Shown here piece by piece: positions 16,738-26,513 of a stretch of 64,000 nt of DNA. The notes under the pieces were generated by a model, which saw only the letters and a list, made by a program, of their open reading frames with translations, searched no databases and had not been told where the DNA came from. The stretch covers positions 16,838 to 80,837 of the forward strand of contig WRGC01000003.1 of NCBI GenBank assembly GCA_009787385.1, read 5' to 3'. Source of the DNA: Bacillota bacterium (lineage in GTDB: Bacteria > Bacillota > Clostridia > Christensenellales > Pumilibacteraceae). Position numbers and translations under genes: made by a program. The stretch's first letter is position 1, and the number at the start of each line of letters is the position of its first letter.

Positions 16738-18825
16738 TTGAAACACATTGAACTTAACAACGAAATCATGCAAAAAACTCCTGATGGTTTTTTTGATTTA
16801 AAAAAAGATAAACTTGCTCTAGATGAGTTTTTGAAGTATGCATACAACAAAACAAAGAAGTTTGAAAATTTATTAGAAAGATTTAGATTTTTAATAGACA
16901 ATAAATACTATGAAGATGTTTTTCAAAATTATAGCATTGCACAAATACAACAACTATATGACATAGCTGTAGATGTAAAATTTGAATTTGCTTCGTACAT
17001 GGCAGCTAGCAAATTTTATACCAACTATGCATTAAAGACAAATGATGGAAAAGAGTATTTGGAGACATATATTGATAGAGTTGTAGTAGTTGCATTGTAT
17101 TTAGGACAAGGAAGTTTTGCAAGAGCTGTTGATTTTGTACTACAAATGATGAAACAAAACTATCAACCAGCCACACCAACTTTTCTCAATGCTGGTAGAC
17201 AACGCCGTGGTGAAATGGTAAGTTGTTATTTGTTAGAGGTTGATGATAGTCTAAATTCTATATCATTTAATGTATCCACTTCACTTTATCTAAGCAAGAT
17301 GGGAGGTGCTGTTGCTCTCAACTTGTCTAAATTGCGTTCTCGTGGAGATAGTATCAAGGGCTTTGCTAATGCATGTAGTGGTGTAGTACCTGTAATGAAA
17401 CTATTAGAAGACACATTTGCATATGCAAATCAACTTGGACAAAGGAAGGGAGCAGGGGCTGCATATCTCAATATTTTTCATCATGATATCATAGAATTTT
17501 TGGACACAAAAAAAATAAATGCTGACGAAAAATCTCGTATAGCAACCCTAGCTATAGGACTCATTGTACCAAGTAAGTTTTATGAACTAGTTAAGGATAA
17601 CAAGCCAATGTTTGTTTTTGCCCCTCATAGTGTATATGAAGCATACAATCAACACTTAGATGATATGGATATAGATATAATGTATGATGAACTCTTATCC
17701 AATCCTAATGTAAAAAAGACAGTACTAGAGTTGTCTGCAAGAGACTTGTTGGTAAAAATAGCAATGATACAATTAGAGTCTGGCTATCCGTATATAATGT
17801 ATAAATCCAATGCAAATCGTGTACATGCATTAAAAGATTTGGGACAAATCAAAATGTCAAACCTGTGTACTGAAATTTTTCAACTTCAAGAAACTAGCCA
17901 AATTGGTGACTACGAAGACCCTGACACTATTAATAGAGATGTTAGTTGTATATTAGGTTCTCTCAATATTGCCAATGTAATGCAAAATAAAGAAATAAAG
18001 CAAGCAGTCCATATAGGCATGAGAGCATTGACAAGTGTTGTACAAATGACCAAGTTACGCAATGCCCCTACTATACAAAAAGCAAATGAAGAACTTCACT
18101 CTGTAGGACTAGGAGCTATGAACTTGCATGGATATTTGGCTAAGAATAAAATAGACTATGATAGTGCTGAAGCTTTAGAATTTGTAGATACATTCTTTAT
18201 GATGCTAAACTACTATAGTATACAGGCTAGTTGTGAAATAGCCAAAGACACAAATAGTAAATTTTTAGGGTTTGAAAAATCAGAATATGCCAAAGGTACT
18301 TACTTTGAAAAATACATCAACACTAGCTTTATCCCCCGCTCTACTCATGTAATAAAATTATTTGATGGTATACATGTACCAACTACACATGACTGGACTA
18401 CATTAAAAGAACAAGTACTAGAACACGGGCTATACCATGCATATCGCTTAGCAATAGCACCTACTCAATCTATATCTTATGTTCAAAATTCTACAGCTAG
18501 TGTTATGCCAGTAGTAGACCAAATAGAAATTAGAACATATGCAGATTCTACAACATATTACCCTATGCCATTTTTAGGAAAAGACACAGCACTATACTAT
18601 AAGTCAGCATTCAATATAGATCAATACAAGCTTATAGACTTAATATCAACAATGCAAGCACATATAGACCAAGGCATAAGTACAACACTATTTGTAAAAT
18701 CTGATATTTCTACCAAAGAAATTGCCAAATACTCAATTTATGCACATCGCAAAGGATTGAAGAGCCTATACTACACTAGAACTAGACACACTACTGCCGA
18801 AGATTGCTTGATGTGTAGTGTATAA
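16738..18825 (+). CDS. nrdE: Class Ib ribonucleoside-diphosphate reductase, alpha chain
   Basis: The catalytic subunit that reduces NDPs to dNDPs. The open frame extends upstream to 16663, but that part overlaps the promoter. The start chosen is TTG 16738, 7 nt after AAAGGGAA, giving 695 residues. Features include TPTFLNAGRQRRGEMVSCYLLEVDD with one active-site cysteine, the radical-site loop NLCTEIFQL with the catalytic cysteine, and VSCILGSLNIAN. The C-terminal tail CLMC is the redox pair recycled by a glutaredoxin-like NrdH. It is followed by an HExxH protein and nrdF. No nrdI or nrdH is in the window. Confidence 0.9.
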   Translation: MKHIELNNEIMQKTPDGFFDLKKDKLALDEFLKYAYNKTKKFENLLERFRFLIDNKYYEDVFQNYSIAQIQQLYDIAVDVKFEFASYMAASKFYTNYALKTNDGKEYLETYIDRVVVVALYLGQGSFARAVDFVLQMMKQNYQPATPTFLNAGRQRRGEMVSCYLLEVDDSLNSISFNVSTSLYLSKMGGAVALNLSKLRSRGDSIKGFANACSGVVPVMKLLEDTFAYANQLGQRKGAGAAYLNIFHHDIIEFLDTKKINADEKSRIATLAIGLIVPSKFYELVKDNKPMFVFAPHSVYEAYNQHLDDMDIDIMYDELLSNPNVKKTVLELSARDLLVKIAMIQLESGYPYIMYKSNANRVHALKDLGQIKMSNLCTEIFQLQETSQIGDYEDPDTINRDVSCILGSLNIANVMQNKEIKQAVHIGMRALTSVVQMTKLRNAPTIQKANEELHSVGLGAMNLHGYLAKNKIDYDSAEALEFVDTFFMMLNYYSIQASCEIAKDTNSKFLGFEKSEYAKGTYFEKYINTSFIPRSTHVIKLFDGIHVPTTHDWTTLKEQVLEHGLYHAYRLAIAPTQSISYVQNSTASVMPVVDQIEIRTYADSTTYYPMPFLGKDTALYYKSAFNIDQYKLIDLISTMQAHIDQGISTTLFVKSDISTKEIAKYSIYAHRKGLKSLYYTRTRHTTAEDCLMCSV

Positions 18826-18965
18826 AATATAACTTTTAAAAACTTAGTTTTATTATTTGTAAAACATCTATTGTATACAAATTACTCCCGTAACCAATAA
18901 AAAACAAATTGTAAACACCATATATTCAAACACATAGATTGACAACTTTAAATTTGTATAGTACA

Positions 18966-18994
18966 TTGACCATTGCTATTCTTTGTAGTACAAT
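18966..18994 (+). promoter_or_regulatory. Promoter of the HExxH gene (leaderless)
   Basis: TTGACC (18966-18971), a 17-bp spacer and TACAAT (18989-18994), with the ATG at 19004, so transcription would start at or next to the start codon. No Shine-Dalgarno sequence is present. Confidence 0.6.
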
Positions 18995-19003
18995 ATAATT
19001 GCA

Positions 19004-19618
19004 ATGAGTTCATTACTAAATATTTTAAAATCACAAATTGAAAAATTGTTGCAACACAACTTTTGCGTCAATGTCACATGTATAGAGTATTTATTAGACA
19101 CCAAATTATCCAATCCGTACTATACAAAAATTGGAAATACACCATACATTGCAGTCAATTGTAGCTTTGAAGACTATAGCGGATTTATATTTCAATACTC
19201 ACATGAATATACTCATCACATAATGCATACTCTTTATCCTTGCATATTTTATCACTATGATTGGTTTGAAGAGGTTATATGCGAAGCTGTATCATACTGG
19301 TGCCTAGATTGGTTTGCACAAAATTTTGATTGGGCAAAAGTAGGATTAGACGCTTATCAATATCATATCAAACTATATCTAAAATTAGAAATGGATAGGC
19401 ATTATCAAGATGACAATTATATTTTTGTGAGTGATAGATATTTTAAAAGTGAGTTGACTTTTAATATCAAACGCCCTCGCTTGCAAATAGTAATAGACTT
19501 GTACAAATTGTTAGTTTGTGAAGAAGTATGGACAACACTAAAAAACTACAACCCAATAAAACAACCACAAGGATTAGGGCGTCCCGAATGGTTGCAACCA
19601 AAGTTGAATACAGTATAA
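19004..19618 (+). CDS. HExxH putative zinc metallopeptidase between nrdE and nrdF
   Basis: 204 residues of no family I recognise. YSHEYTHHIMH is a zinc-peptidase HExxH helix, and WFEEVICEAVSYW about 20 residues later supplies a candidate third ligand (E) as in gluzincins. There is no signal peptide or membrane segment, so it is likely cytoplasmic. It lies between nrdE (178 nt upstream) and nrdF (53 nt downstream) on the same strand but has its own promoter. A role in ribonucleotide reductase maturation or turnover is only suggested by position. Confidence 0.7.
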   Translation: MSSLLNILKSQIEKLLQHNFCVNVTCIEYLLDTKLSNPYYTKIGNTPYIAVNCSFEDYSGFIFQYSHEYTHHIMHTLYPCIFYHYDWFEEVICEAVSYWCLDWFAQNFDWAKVGLDAYQYHIKLYLKLEMDRHYQDDNYIFVSDRYFKSELTFNIKRPRLQIVIDLYKLLVCEEVWTTLKNYNPIKQPQGLGRPEWLQPKLNTV

Positions 19619-19671
19619 CGACACATAAATATAATAATCAAAATACAAAAACAAAGGTATAATATTACATT

Positions 19672-20661
19672 ATGGTAACTAACGATAATACTTTACTTAC
19701 AAAAGCAGTCAATTGGAATACACCTGAAGACAATTATTCTTTGACATTTTGGAAACAAAATACCATGCAGTTTTGGCTAGAGGACGAAGTACCCGTATCT
19801 CAAGACAAAAATACTTGGAATACACTTACACCAATAGAAAAAGACACATACAAAAAAGTTTTGGGAGGACTAACTCTATTAGATACCAAACAAGGTGGTG
19901 ATGGAATGCATCTTATTCCATTGCATATGGATAGACTTCAAGCTAAGGGTGTATTTACATTCATGGGTGGAATGGAAGAAATTCATGCCAAGTCATACAG
20001 TCACATGTTTAGCACTCTTGCCACAGACGAAGAGATAGACGAATTATTTAAATGGATAGAAACAGATCCAATCTTAGACAAAAAAGAAAAACTAATTACA
20101 AGCCGCTATCACAAGTTATTTACTCCAAATGCTCCAAAAAAAGATGTATATATGGCACTTGTAACAGGCGTATTTTTGGAAAGTTTTCTGTTTTATAGTG
20201 GATTCTTTTATCCGCTGTGGTGGGCAGGACAGGGTAAATTGACTGCATGTGGAGAAATCATCAACCTTATACTGAGAGATGAAAGTTTGCACGGCACATA
20301 CACAGGACTAATAGCTCAAGATATATTTAAAACTCTAAGTCCACAAGACCAAGAAGAAGTAGAAAAAGATCGCATGAAACTACTAAAAGAATTATATGAA
20401 AATGAACTAGAGTATAGCAATATGCTATACTCTCCTGTAGGGTTAGTAGAAGATGTTCAAAGATTTGTGAGATACAACGCCAATTCTGCTTTAAAAAATC
20501 TTGGTATACAACCATACTTTCCAATAGACGAAGTAATAAACCCAATAGTATTGAATGGACTAAAAACAGACACCAAACATCATGACTTCTTTAGCGTCAA
20601 GGGAAATGGTTATGTAAAATCCATAAATGTAGAAAAATTAACAGATGAGGACTTTGAATAA
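19672..20661 (+). CDS. nrdF: Class Ib ribonucleoside-diphosphate reductase, beta chain
   Basis: 329 residues. This subunit holds the dimetal-tyrosyl radical cofactor. The ligands line up with NrdF: D in GLTLLDT, E and H in MEEIHAKSY with the radical tyrosine four residues after the histidine, E in GVFLESF, and E/H in RDESLHG. All metal ligands are canonical, so this is not the metal-free subclass Ie. The C-terminal acidic tail (KLTDEDFE) docks NrdE. TATAAT (19658-19663) lies only 8 nt before the ATG, so a leaderless start is likely. NrdI, normally needed for cofactor assembly, is not encoded nearby. Confidence 0.92.
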   Translation: MVTNDNTLLTKAVNWNTPEDNYSLTFWKQNTMQFWLEDEVPVSQDKNTWNTLTPIEKDTYKKVLGGLTLLDTKQGGDGMHLIPLHMDRLQAKGVFTFMGGMEEIHAKSYSHMFSTLATDEEIDELFKWIETDPILDKKEKLITSRYHKLFTPNAPKKDVYMALVTGVFLESFLFYSGFFYPLWWAGQGKLTACGEIINLILRDESLHGTYTGLIAQDIFKTLSPQDQEEVEKDRMKLLKELYENELEYSNMLYSPVGLVEDVQRFVRYNANSALKNLGIQPYFPIDEVINPIVLNGLKTDTKHHDFFSVKGNGYVKSINVEKLTDEDFE

Positions 20662-20706
20662 AATATCATCCTACAGACTAAATAAAGTTTGTAGGATGAT
20701 ATTTTT
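20661..20706 (+). terminator. Terminator between nrdF and prs (convergent)
   Basis: A 15-bp perfect stem (AAATATCATCCTACA / TGTAGGATGATATTT) followed by T. It ends nrdF and may also serve prs from the other side. Confidence 0.85.
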
Positions 20707-20796
20707 AAACAAATGTTGGTTGTATCTAAAATGCTCCAACATTTACTAATAATAATATATTTACCTATAAATTTAAGTCCAATATATGAAATCAAT

Positions 20797-21789
20797 TTAT
20801 ATTGTACTAACTGAATAATTACAAAAAATATGATGAATTGCCGTCGAAAATATATCATCTGTACTGATTTGTTCAAATTTTGGCAATAATTTTTCGGGGT
20901 GCAACTCTATTGTGTCTAACAAAAATAATTTAGAAATTGGGCTTTTGTTGAGCTTGTCCAAAGCTTGTCCACTTAATACACCATGAGTACAACAAGCATA
21001 AATCTCTCTCGCTTGTCCTATATCAATAAGTGCATTAGCAGCATTGACTATCGTACCTGCAGTATCTATCATATCATCAAATATTAGGCAACATTTGTCT
21101 CTTACATCACCTATTATATTCAATACTTCTGATACATTTGGCTTTGGACGACGCTTGTCTACTATAGCAATAGGAAGTCCAAGTTTGCTTGCAAACTCTC
21201 TACATCTAGCCACACTACCAACATCTGGAGACACTATTACAACTTCACGATTTTCAAAAAAACCAAGCTTTATAAGATGATTTCTTAATACTGGTATACC
21301 ATACAAGTGATCTACAGGTATATCAAAGAATCCTTGAATTTGAGCAGCATGCAAGTCCATAGTAAGCACTCTATCAACACCTGCAGTAACAATAAGGTTG
21401 GCAACCAACTTAGCTGTGATTGGATCTCTAGGCTTAGCCTTACGATCTTGTCTAGCATATCCAAAATATGGTATTACAGCTGTGATTTTTACAGCACTTG
21501 CTCTCTTTAGTGCATCTATCATAACCAACAACTCTACCAAGTGTTGATTGACAGGATTGCTTAATGACTGTATTACAAAAACTTCACAACCTCTAACAGA
21601 TTCATTAAGCTCTATACTACACTCACCATCACTAAATGAATCTACTTTCATATCACCAATATCTAATCCCAAAATTTTTGATATTCTTTTAGCTAATTTA
21701 GGATTTGAATTGCCTACAAAGAGTTTTATTTTTTTGTTTACTACTTTATCCAATTCTAATTTAAAATTTGTTTTTTGTTCGCTTTTCAT
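20797..21789 (-). CDS. prs: Ribose-phosphate pyrophosphokinase
   Basis: 330 residues. The enzyme makes PRPP from ribose-5-phosphate and ATP. The protein shows KLFVGNSNPKLAKRISKILG at the start, the ATP-binding PYFGYARQDRK, the catalytic histidine in MDLHAAQIQGFFDIPVDHL and the PRPP loop CLIFDDMIDTAGT. The N-terminus is about 18 residues longer than typical. It follows the glmU-like gene by 6 nt in the same direction, the glmU-prs order common in Bacillota. Confidence 0.92.
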   Translation of the reverse strand: MKSEQKTNFKLELDKVVNKKIKLFVGNSNPKLAKRISKILGLDIGDMKVDSFSDGECSIELNESVRGCEVFVIQSLSNPVNQHLVELLVMIDALKRASAVKITAVIPYFGYARQDRKAKPRDPITAKLVANLIVTAGVDRVLTMDLHAAQIQGFFDIPVDHLYGIPVLRNHLIKLGFFENREVVIVSPDVGSVARCREFASKLGLPIAIVDKRRPKPNVSEVLNIIGDVRDKCCLIFDDMIDTAGTIVNAANALIDIGQAREIYACCTHGVLSGQALDKLNKSPISKLFLLDTIELHPEKLLPKFEQISTDDIFSTAIHHIFCNYSVSTI

Positions 21790-21795
21790 ATGTTA

Positions 21796-22887
21796 CTATT
21801 TCTTAATTTTATTTATCCAATTTTGTTTATTGACTTGCCTTGCTCTAGCTATTGCCAAGCTATCTTCAGGGACTGAATTGATAATTGTAGAACCAGCTGC
21901 CACAAATGAATTATTTTCTAATATTATAGGAGCTATTAATGTACTATTAGCTCCTATAAACACCCTACTACCTATGCGTGTTGGGTTTTTATTTACACCA
22001 TCATAATTGGCAATAATGACACCACAGCCAAAATTGCAGTTCTTACCAACTTGAGCGTCTCCAATATAAGTATGATGGGCAACTTTAGTGTTGTCCCCTA
22101 TCAAACTCTTTTTAATTTCTACAAAATTTCCAATCTTGCAATTGTTGCCTATTATACTTTCAGGTCTCAATCTTGCAAACGGTCCTATAGATGTACATTG
22201 TCCAACATAACTATCAAGTAACATACTATTGCTTACACTACAATCATTATCCAAAATACAGTTGTCAATAGTATTGCCAGACAGCAATGTTACACCTTCT
22301 TTTATTTCCGTTTGATTTTTAATGATGTTGTTGGGGTGTATTGTAGTACCCTTTCCTATGCGTACTTCACAATCTATCCAAACAGTATTAGGATCAACTA
22401 TGTGTACACCATTACCCATGTGATAATCAAGAATTCTATCTCTCAATAGTTTTGTAGCTTTTGCAACATTTATGAAACTGTCTACACAAATCATATCAAC
22501 ATCTATATTATCCAAATGAGTAGTTGATAAATTTGGCAAAATTTCTAAATTTATTAAATAGTCAGTAACAAATATCCAACCTCTACTAATTTTAAGACAA
22601 TATAAATCACTACTTTTCATAACATCTATAGCACACTCTATAGTAGCAATATTGACTAACGGAGTATCACTGTACAATACAATGGTATATTTTCTAGTAA
22701 TATTAACAGTAGGTTTTATGATATCAATAATATTGTCGTCAATATTATAATCAACTATTCCACACAAACTATTGCCAAATGATAATGAAACCCATTCCAA
22801 ACAAGTTTTGCCCAAAATATTAACACTCTTGTCACCTAATTTACTATTACTAGTCTTCAAAATTATTATACCAATCGCACTAGACAT
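21796..22887 (-). CDS. glmU: GlmU with degenerate uridyltransferase domain
   Basis: GlmU normally is about 455 residues: an N-terminal GlcNAc-1-P uridyltransferase and a C-terminal glucosamine-1-P acetyltransferase. Here it has 363 residues. The left-handed beta-helix (from about 155) is intact, with RLRPES, KVAHHTYIGDA (catalytic histidine), YDGVNKNPTRIG and the ARARQ end. The N-terminal domain is shortened by about 80 residues, and the nucleotide loop LAAGxGTRM is replaced by LKTSNSKLG. Thus acetyl transfer is likely kept and uridyl transfer lost. An AAGGGG site precedes the ATG. It forms an operon with prs. Confidence 0.85.
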   Translation of the reverse strand: MSSAIGIIILKTSNSKLGDKSVNILGKTCLEWVSLSFGNSLCGIVDYNIDDNIIDIIKPTVNITRKYTIVLYSDTPLVNIATIECAIDVMKSSDLYCLKISRGWIFVTDYLINLEILPNLSTTHLDNIDVDMICVDSFINVAKATKLLRDRILDYHMGNGVHIVDPNTVWIDCEVRIGKGTTIHPNNIIKNQTEIKEGVTLLSGNTIDNCILDNDCSVSNSMLLDSYVGQCTSIGPFARLRPESIIGNNCKIGNFVEIKKSLIGDNTKVAHHTYIGDAQVGKNCNFGCGVIIANYDGVNKNPTRIGSRVFIGANSTLIAPIILENNSFVAAGSTIINSVPEDSLAIARARQVNKQNWINKIKK

Positions 22888-23078
22888 GAATCCATTCCCC
22901 TTATAAACTTAGTTTATCATATATTATAAAAGGTGTCAAGAACTGTTTTTTGTGTTAAAAAATTAGTTTAATAGATTTTAAACATAATAACGAATTGTAA
23001 TATATGTCATGCCATACTATATATTGATATATTTAGTATAATAATTATTTCAAAAGCTTACATATTTTGCAACAATTA

Positions 23079-24374
23079 TTAATTGTTTATAACTGTCTTT
23101 AATATATCAATAACTTGGATAAATACTTGTTCTAATATAGCAACAACTATACTATTGCCTGCAGAATGTATTAGATTGTCTTTTGTGAAAAATTTAGAAT
23201 GCCCTCTAGATATAGGGTTTTTAATAATTACTTTATCAAAATCACTTTCATCAAAACCCATCAACAAAAAACACTCTCGTGGTGTAAGATATCTAAATTT
23301 GCTTTTTTTGTTATCAATATAATCAAAGTATATATTTCCAGCATTTGGGTGTCTATCTTGCTTTGTAGTAATTGTATCTACATGTTTTGATTTACAATAA
23401 TTTTCTGTTACAATTTTTAGATTATCATTCCAAATTCTTTTTCTAGATTGAGTATCATTTGGCTGAGATTGCTTGGCTTCTTCCAAGTATATTTCATTTT
23501 TATAATCCAATCTAAGACATTGCTCTACTTCTTTTCTTTGTATATTTAATGTACTTATATATTTTAAACATTCTAAATTATGTTCTTTAAAGTACTTTTC
23601 TAATCTTTCTTTTAGTAGTTCACCACCATCTTTTACACCAATAAATATACTAAGCATAATAAGGCGATATCGTCTTTGAGGTTGTCCATACCATTGAGAA
23701 CGAAGTTTGTATACTTTGTTATAATAACCCAAATTTTGAAGACTATTTTTCCACTCTTCAAAATCTTTGCTATGTCTATCTGAAGTCAAAGATGTCACAT
23801 TTTCTAACATCAAAACTTTTGGCATATCTAGTTTTAATTTCACTCTCTCTTGTAGTATTCTTTCTACTTCCCAAAGAAGTCCTGACCTGTTATTTGCACT
23901 CCTAGATATTCCACTACAATAACCATGAAAATGCCCAACATTGGATAAATCTTGACATGGAAAACTATATGTCATAATATCACAATTACTAGGTAAATCA
24001 CTTCCTCTAAAATCTTTTATATTGACTTTATTGTTTGTATTTAGTATTGCTGAATATATTAATTGTAAAGATTCCATTGTATACTGTTTTAATACATCGT
24101 GAGATATTTTATTTTTGCAATTAGCACTTAGATTGTATTGTTTTAATTTTTCTAACAATTGTTGCTTAGAATAGTTTACTACATCTTTGTGCAACTCACC
24201 ACCATTATGGATTCTATCATAAGCAACCATGGCGTGTATATCCCACTCACAAATAGCTTGTACCACAAACTTGGCATTAATATTGTTCAATGCCTTTGCT
24301 TGACTACCTATACCACTAAAAAGTTCTACAACTTTTAATATTTTATCTTGTTGTTTTGATTCCCCTTTCTTCAT
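23079..24374 (-). CDS. DNA (cytosine-5) methyltransferase of the defence operon
   Basis: 431 residues. The C5-methyltransferase motifs are in order: motif I VVELFSGIG (15-23), motif IV YSFPCQDLS with catalytic C140, motif VI MLENVTSL (E191), motif VIII GQPQRRYRLIML, TPRECFLLMGF, and motif X HSAGNSIVVAILEQVF. The segment between motifs I and IV is long. It methylates host DNA to protect it from the operon's nuclease; the recognition site is unknown. It is the last gene, starting 3 nt after the AIPR gene. Its codons for residues about 29-88 exist in a second, broken copy at 31905-32090. Confidence 0.9.
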   Translation of the reverse strand: MKKGESKQQDKILKVVELFSGIGSQAKALNNINAKFVVQAICEWDIHAMVAYDRIHNGGELHKDVVNYSKQQLLEKLKQYNLSANCKNKISHDVLKQYTMESLQLIYSAILNTNNKVNIKDFRGSDLPSNCDIMTYSFPCQDLSNVGHFHGYCSGISRSANNRSGLLWEVERILQERVKLKLDMPKVLMLENVTSLTSDRHSKDFEEWKNSLQNLGYYNKVYKLRSQWYGQPQRRYRLIMLSIFIGVKDGGELLKERLEKYFKEHNLECLKYISTLNIQRKEVEQCLRLDYKNEIYLEEAKQSQPNDTQSRKRIWNDNLKIVTENYCKSKHVDTITTKQDRHPNAGNIYFDYIDNKKSKFRYLTPRECFLLMGFDESDFDKVIIKNPISRGHSKFFTKDNLIHSAGNSIVVAILEQVFIQVIDILKTVINN

Positions 24375-24377
24375 AAA

Positions 24378-26513
24378 CTATACCAAAACACCAGATTTTT
24401 CTAGTTTTTCTTTTGCTTGCCACACAACCATCGCTTGATTCTCCGACAAATAATTGTTGGGCTTAGATGCATAACCAATTAGTTCCATTTCCTTTATTGA
24501 CAATATATTTCTATCCTTTGCTTCTTTTAAAAGTCTTTCCCAATATTCAAATCCCAAATTAAATACTTCTATCATTATATTTGCTTTATGTGTCAAAGTT
24601 TCATCTTTTTTTGAACTTGCTTCTTGCTCATTCCAACTACTGCTATTGATTAAATCTTTTACAAAATCATCAGTTAATTCTAGATTATACTCATCAGTCA
24701 TATACTCCTGCATATCTTTCAACTTGTCAAACTTCTTCCAAGTATCTTCTTGCTTACAATATTCTGTCACAATTTTACCACCTGATTGTTGTATAAATTG
24801 ATTAGTTACATAAGCAATCTTATTTAACATTTTTAAATAAGATTGTGGTAAGGATTGTTTTTTCCAAATAGTATTAAAATCTATCGTGCAACTATTATGT
24901 AGCAACAATGACATCATTTTAGCTATCGTATAAGGGACTATATTGAGTTTGTATCCACCCGTATTGTACCAATCTGCTTTGCTTACAATTCTATCAGTCT
25001 CTCTATAAAGTATGGCATAGCAAATAGATTTTTTAAAAAATAAATCATTAAATTTATTTTGGTCAGTTGAAAAATGATTATCAATAATTGTTGCAAAAGC
25101 TTTCATATTGTATTGACTCCCTTTTGCAACCAAGTCAGGTCTCAAATATTGTGCAGATACAAAGTACTTTGCCAATTCCTCTTTTTTTATTACTTGTTTT
25201 TTTGGATACTTTTTAGTATAATCATCTTTTTGCTTTTGAGTAGTAAATTTAAATTTTTGTTGTTCGTATTTACCCCTAGACCTTTCATAATACCAATGAG
25301 TTTCAAATACTTCTCCTTGTTTGGCAGGAGCTAGTATCTTGTTTGCAAGTTCTTCCATTTTCCTATGAAATGGATGATTGGAAAACATATCAGCATCAGT
25401 AACTTTGTTTTGACTATTGGCAAACTTTGCAATATTTGCTATCATTGTGTCATAGTCATCATTTTTTACAACAGTAAGTTTTAGTGGTACAAAAATATTT
25501 TCCAAACTAAATTTATCTCTAAGTATTGCAGATGTCAATGACGCGGTGGTTTGACCACCATTTATTATTTGCAAATCTTCTATTTTAACAATTTTACTAC
25601 CTGACTTATCTAATTCTACTGCAATAGCTGTACATGCTATACCATTATTATAAGTGAAAAATTTTGTAGGCTCTCTTCTTATTGTATCTCTGATACCCTT
25701 ATTAATTTTACCCTTTGCTGTCAAGAAAGCCCTTATATTACCTTCTAACAATCTAGAACCAAAAGAATAATAAATTTTGTGCAACAACTCTCCTGGTATA
25801 ATTGCAAGATATGCATCATAATCAGTTGCCCCACTCATTTGTGCTTTAATGCAAGGTATACCATCACTACCAAACTGTTTTACATCAACAATAATTGTCT
25901 CTTTGCCTTTTCCAGATTGTATTAAGTCAAAAATTCTTTGTATACTCCATACATTGACTTCTACCTTTTTATTTTTAAAACTATCTTTATGTGTGAATGA
26001 TTTGATAGAAGAACTTAGCTTTTTGTTGGTTATAATATACAATTTTACTTTGTCAATAGATATATCATTCTCAAAATCCACGAAGTCTATTTTTAACCTT
26101 TTTTCTATTTCTTTACCAATTTTAATAATTTCGTTAGAATTATCAAAATACTTTATCAATTGGTCATCATAAACTTCTTCTAAAAAATATAGCATTTTAT
26201 TGCTAAAACTAGCTATATCACTATTAGTTAGCATGTCGCTATCCATAGAATCCACATAATCACAAATATAAAGCACTATAGACTTGTCACTTTCATCAAA
26301 GCTATAACCATCAACACTCATCTTGCGTCCATTGCGACATATCTTGTCAAAACACATAGATATTTCCTGTGGGTCTACAATTTCGCCCATATCTTGCAGT
26401 TTTCCTAGCATATCTTCAAAAAAGTGTGAACTAGGCATTGTGCCTTCAATGCGTGAATCGTTTTTTATCTCATCTAAAAATTGCTTTCTAAACTCATCTA
26501 ATGCTTGATTCAT
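24378..26513 (-). CDS. AIPR-domain (abortive infection phage resistance) protein
   Basis: 711 residues. The central AIPR domain (about 230-520) shows GSRLLEGNIRAFL, NKGIRDTIRREPTKFFTYNNG and LQIINGGQTTASL, the hallmark of this family. AIPR proteins occur in phage-defence clusters with Z1 helicases and methyltransferases. The biochemical activity of the domain is not established; it may sense or act on nucleic acid. Residues 1-200 form a helical and alpha/beta region without a clear match. It overlaps the upstream DUF4420 gene by 4 nt and is 3 nt from the methyltransferase gene, so it is tightly coupled. Confidence 0.85.
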   Translation of the reverse strand: MNQALDEFRKQFLDEIKNDSRIEGTMPSSHFFEDMLGKLQDMGEIVDPQEISMCFDKICRNGRKMSVDGYSFDESDKSIVLYICDYVDSMDSDMLTNSDIASFSNKMLYFLEEVYDDQLIKYFDNSNEIIKIGKEIEKRLKIDFVDFENDISIDKVKLYIITNKKLSSSIKSFTHKDSFKNKKVEVNVWSIQRIFDLIQSGKGKETIIVDVKQFGSDGIPCIKAQMSGATDYDAYLAIIPGELLHKIYYSFGSRLLEGNIRAFLTAKGKINKGIRDTIRREPTKFFTYNNGIACTAIAVELDKSGSKIVKIEDLQIINGGQTTASLTSAILRDKFSLENIFVPLKLTVVKNDDYDTMIANIAKFANSQNKVTDADMFSNHPFHRKMEELANKILAPAKQGEVFETHWYYERSRGKYEQQKFKFTTQKQKDDYTKKYPKKQVIKKEELAKYFVSAQYLRPDLVAKGSQYNMKAFATIIDNHFSTDQNKFNDLFFKKSICYAILYRETDRIVSKADWYNTGGYKLNIVPYTIAKMMSLLLHNSCTIDFNTIWKKQSLPQSYLKMLNKIAYVTNQFIQQSGGKIVTEYCKQEDTWKKFDKLKDMQEYMTDEYNLELTDDFVKDLINSSSWNEQEASSKKDETLTHKANIMIEVFNLGFEYWERLLKEAKDRNILSIKEMELIGYASKPNNYLSENQAMVVWQAKEKLEKSGVLV

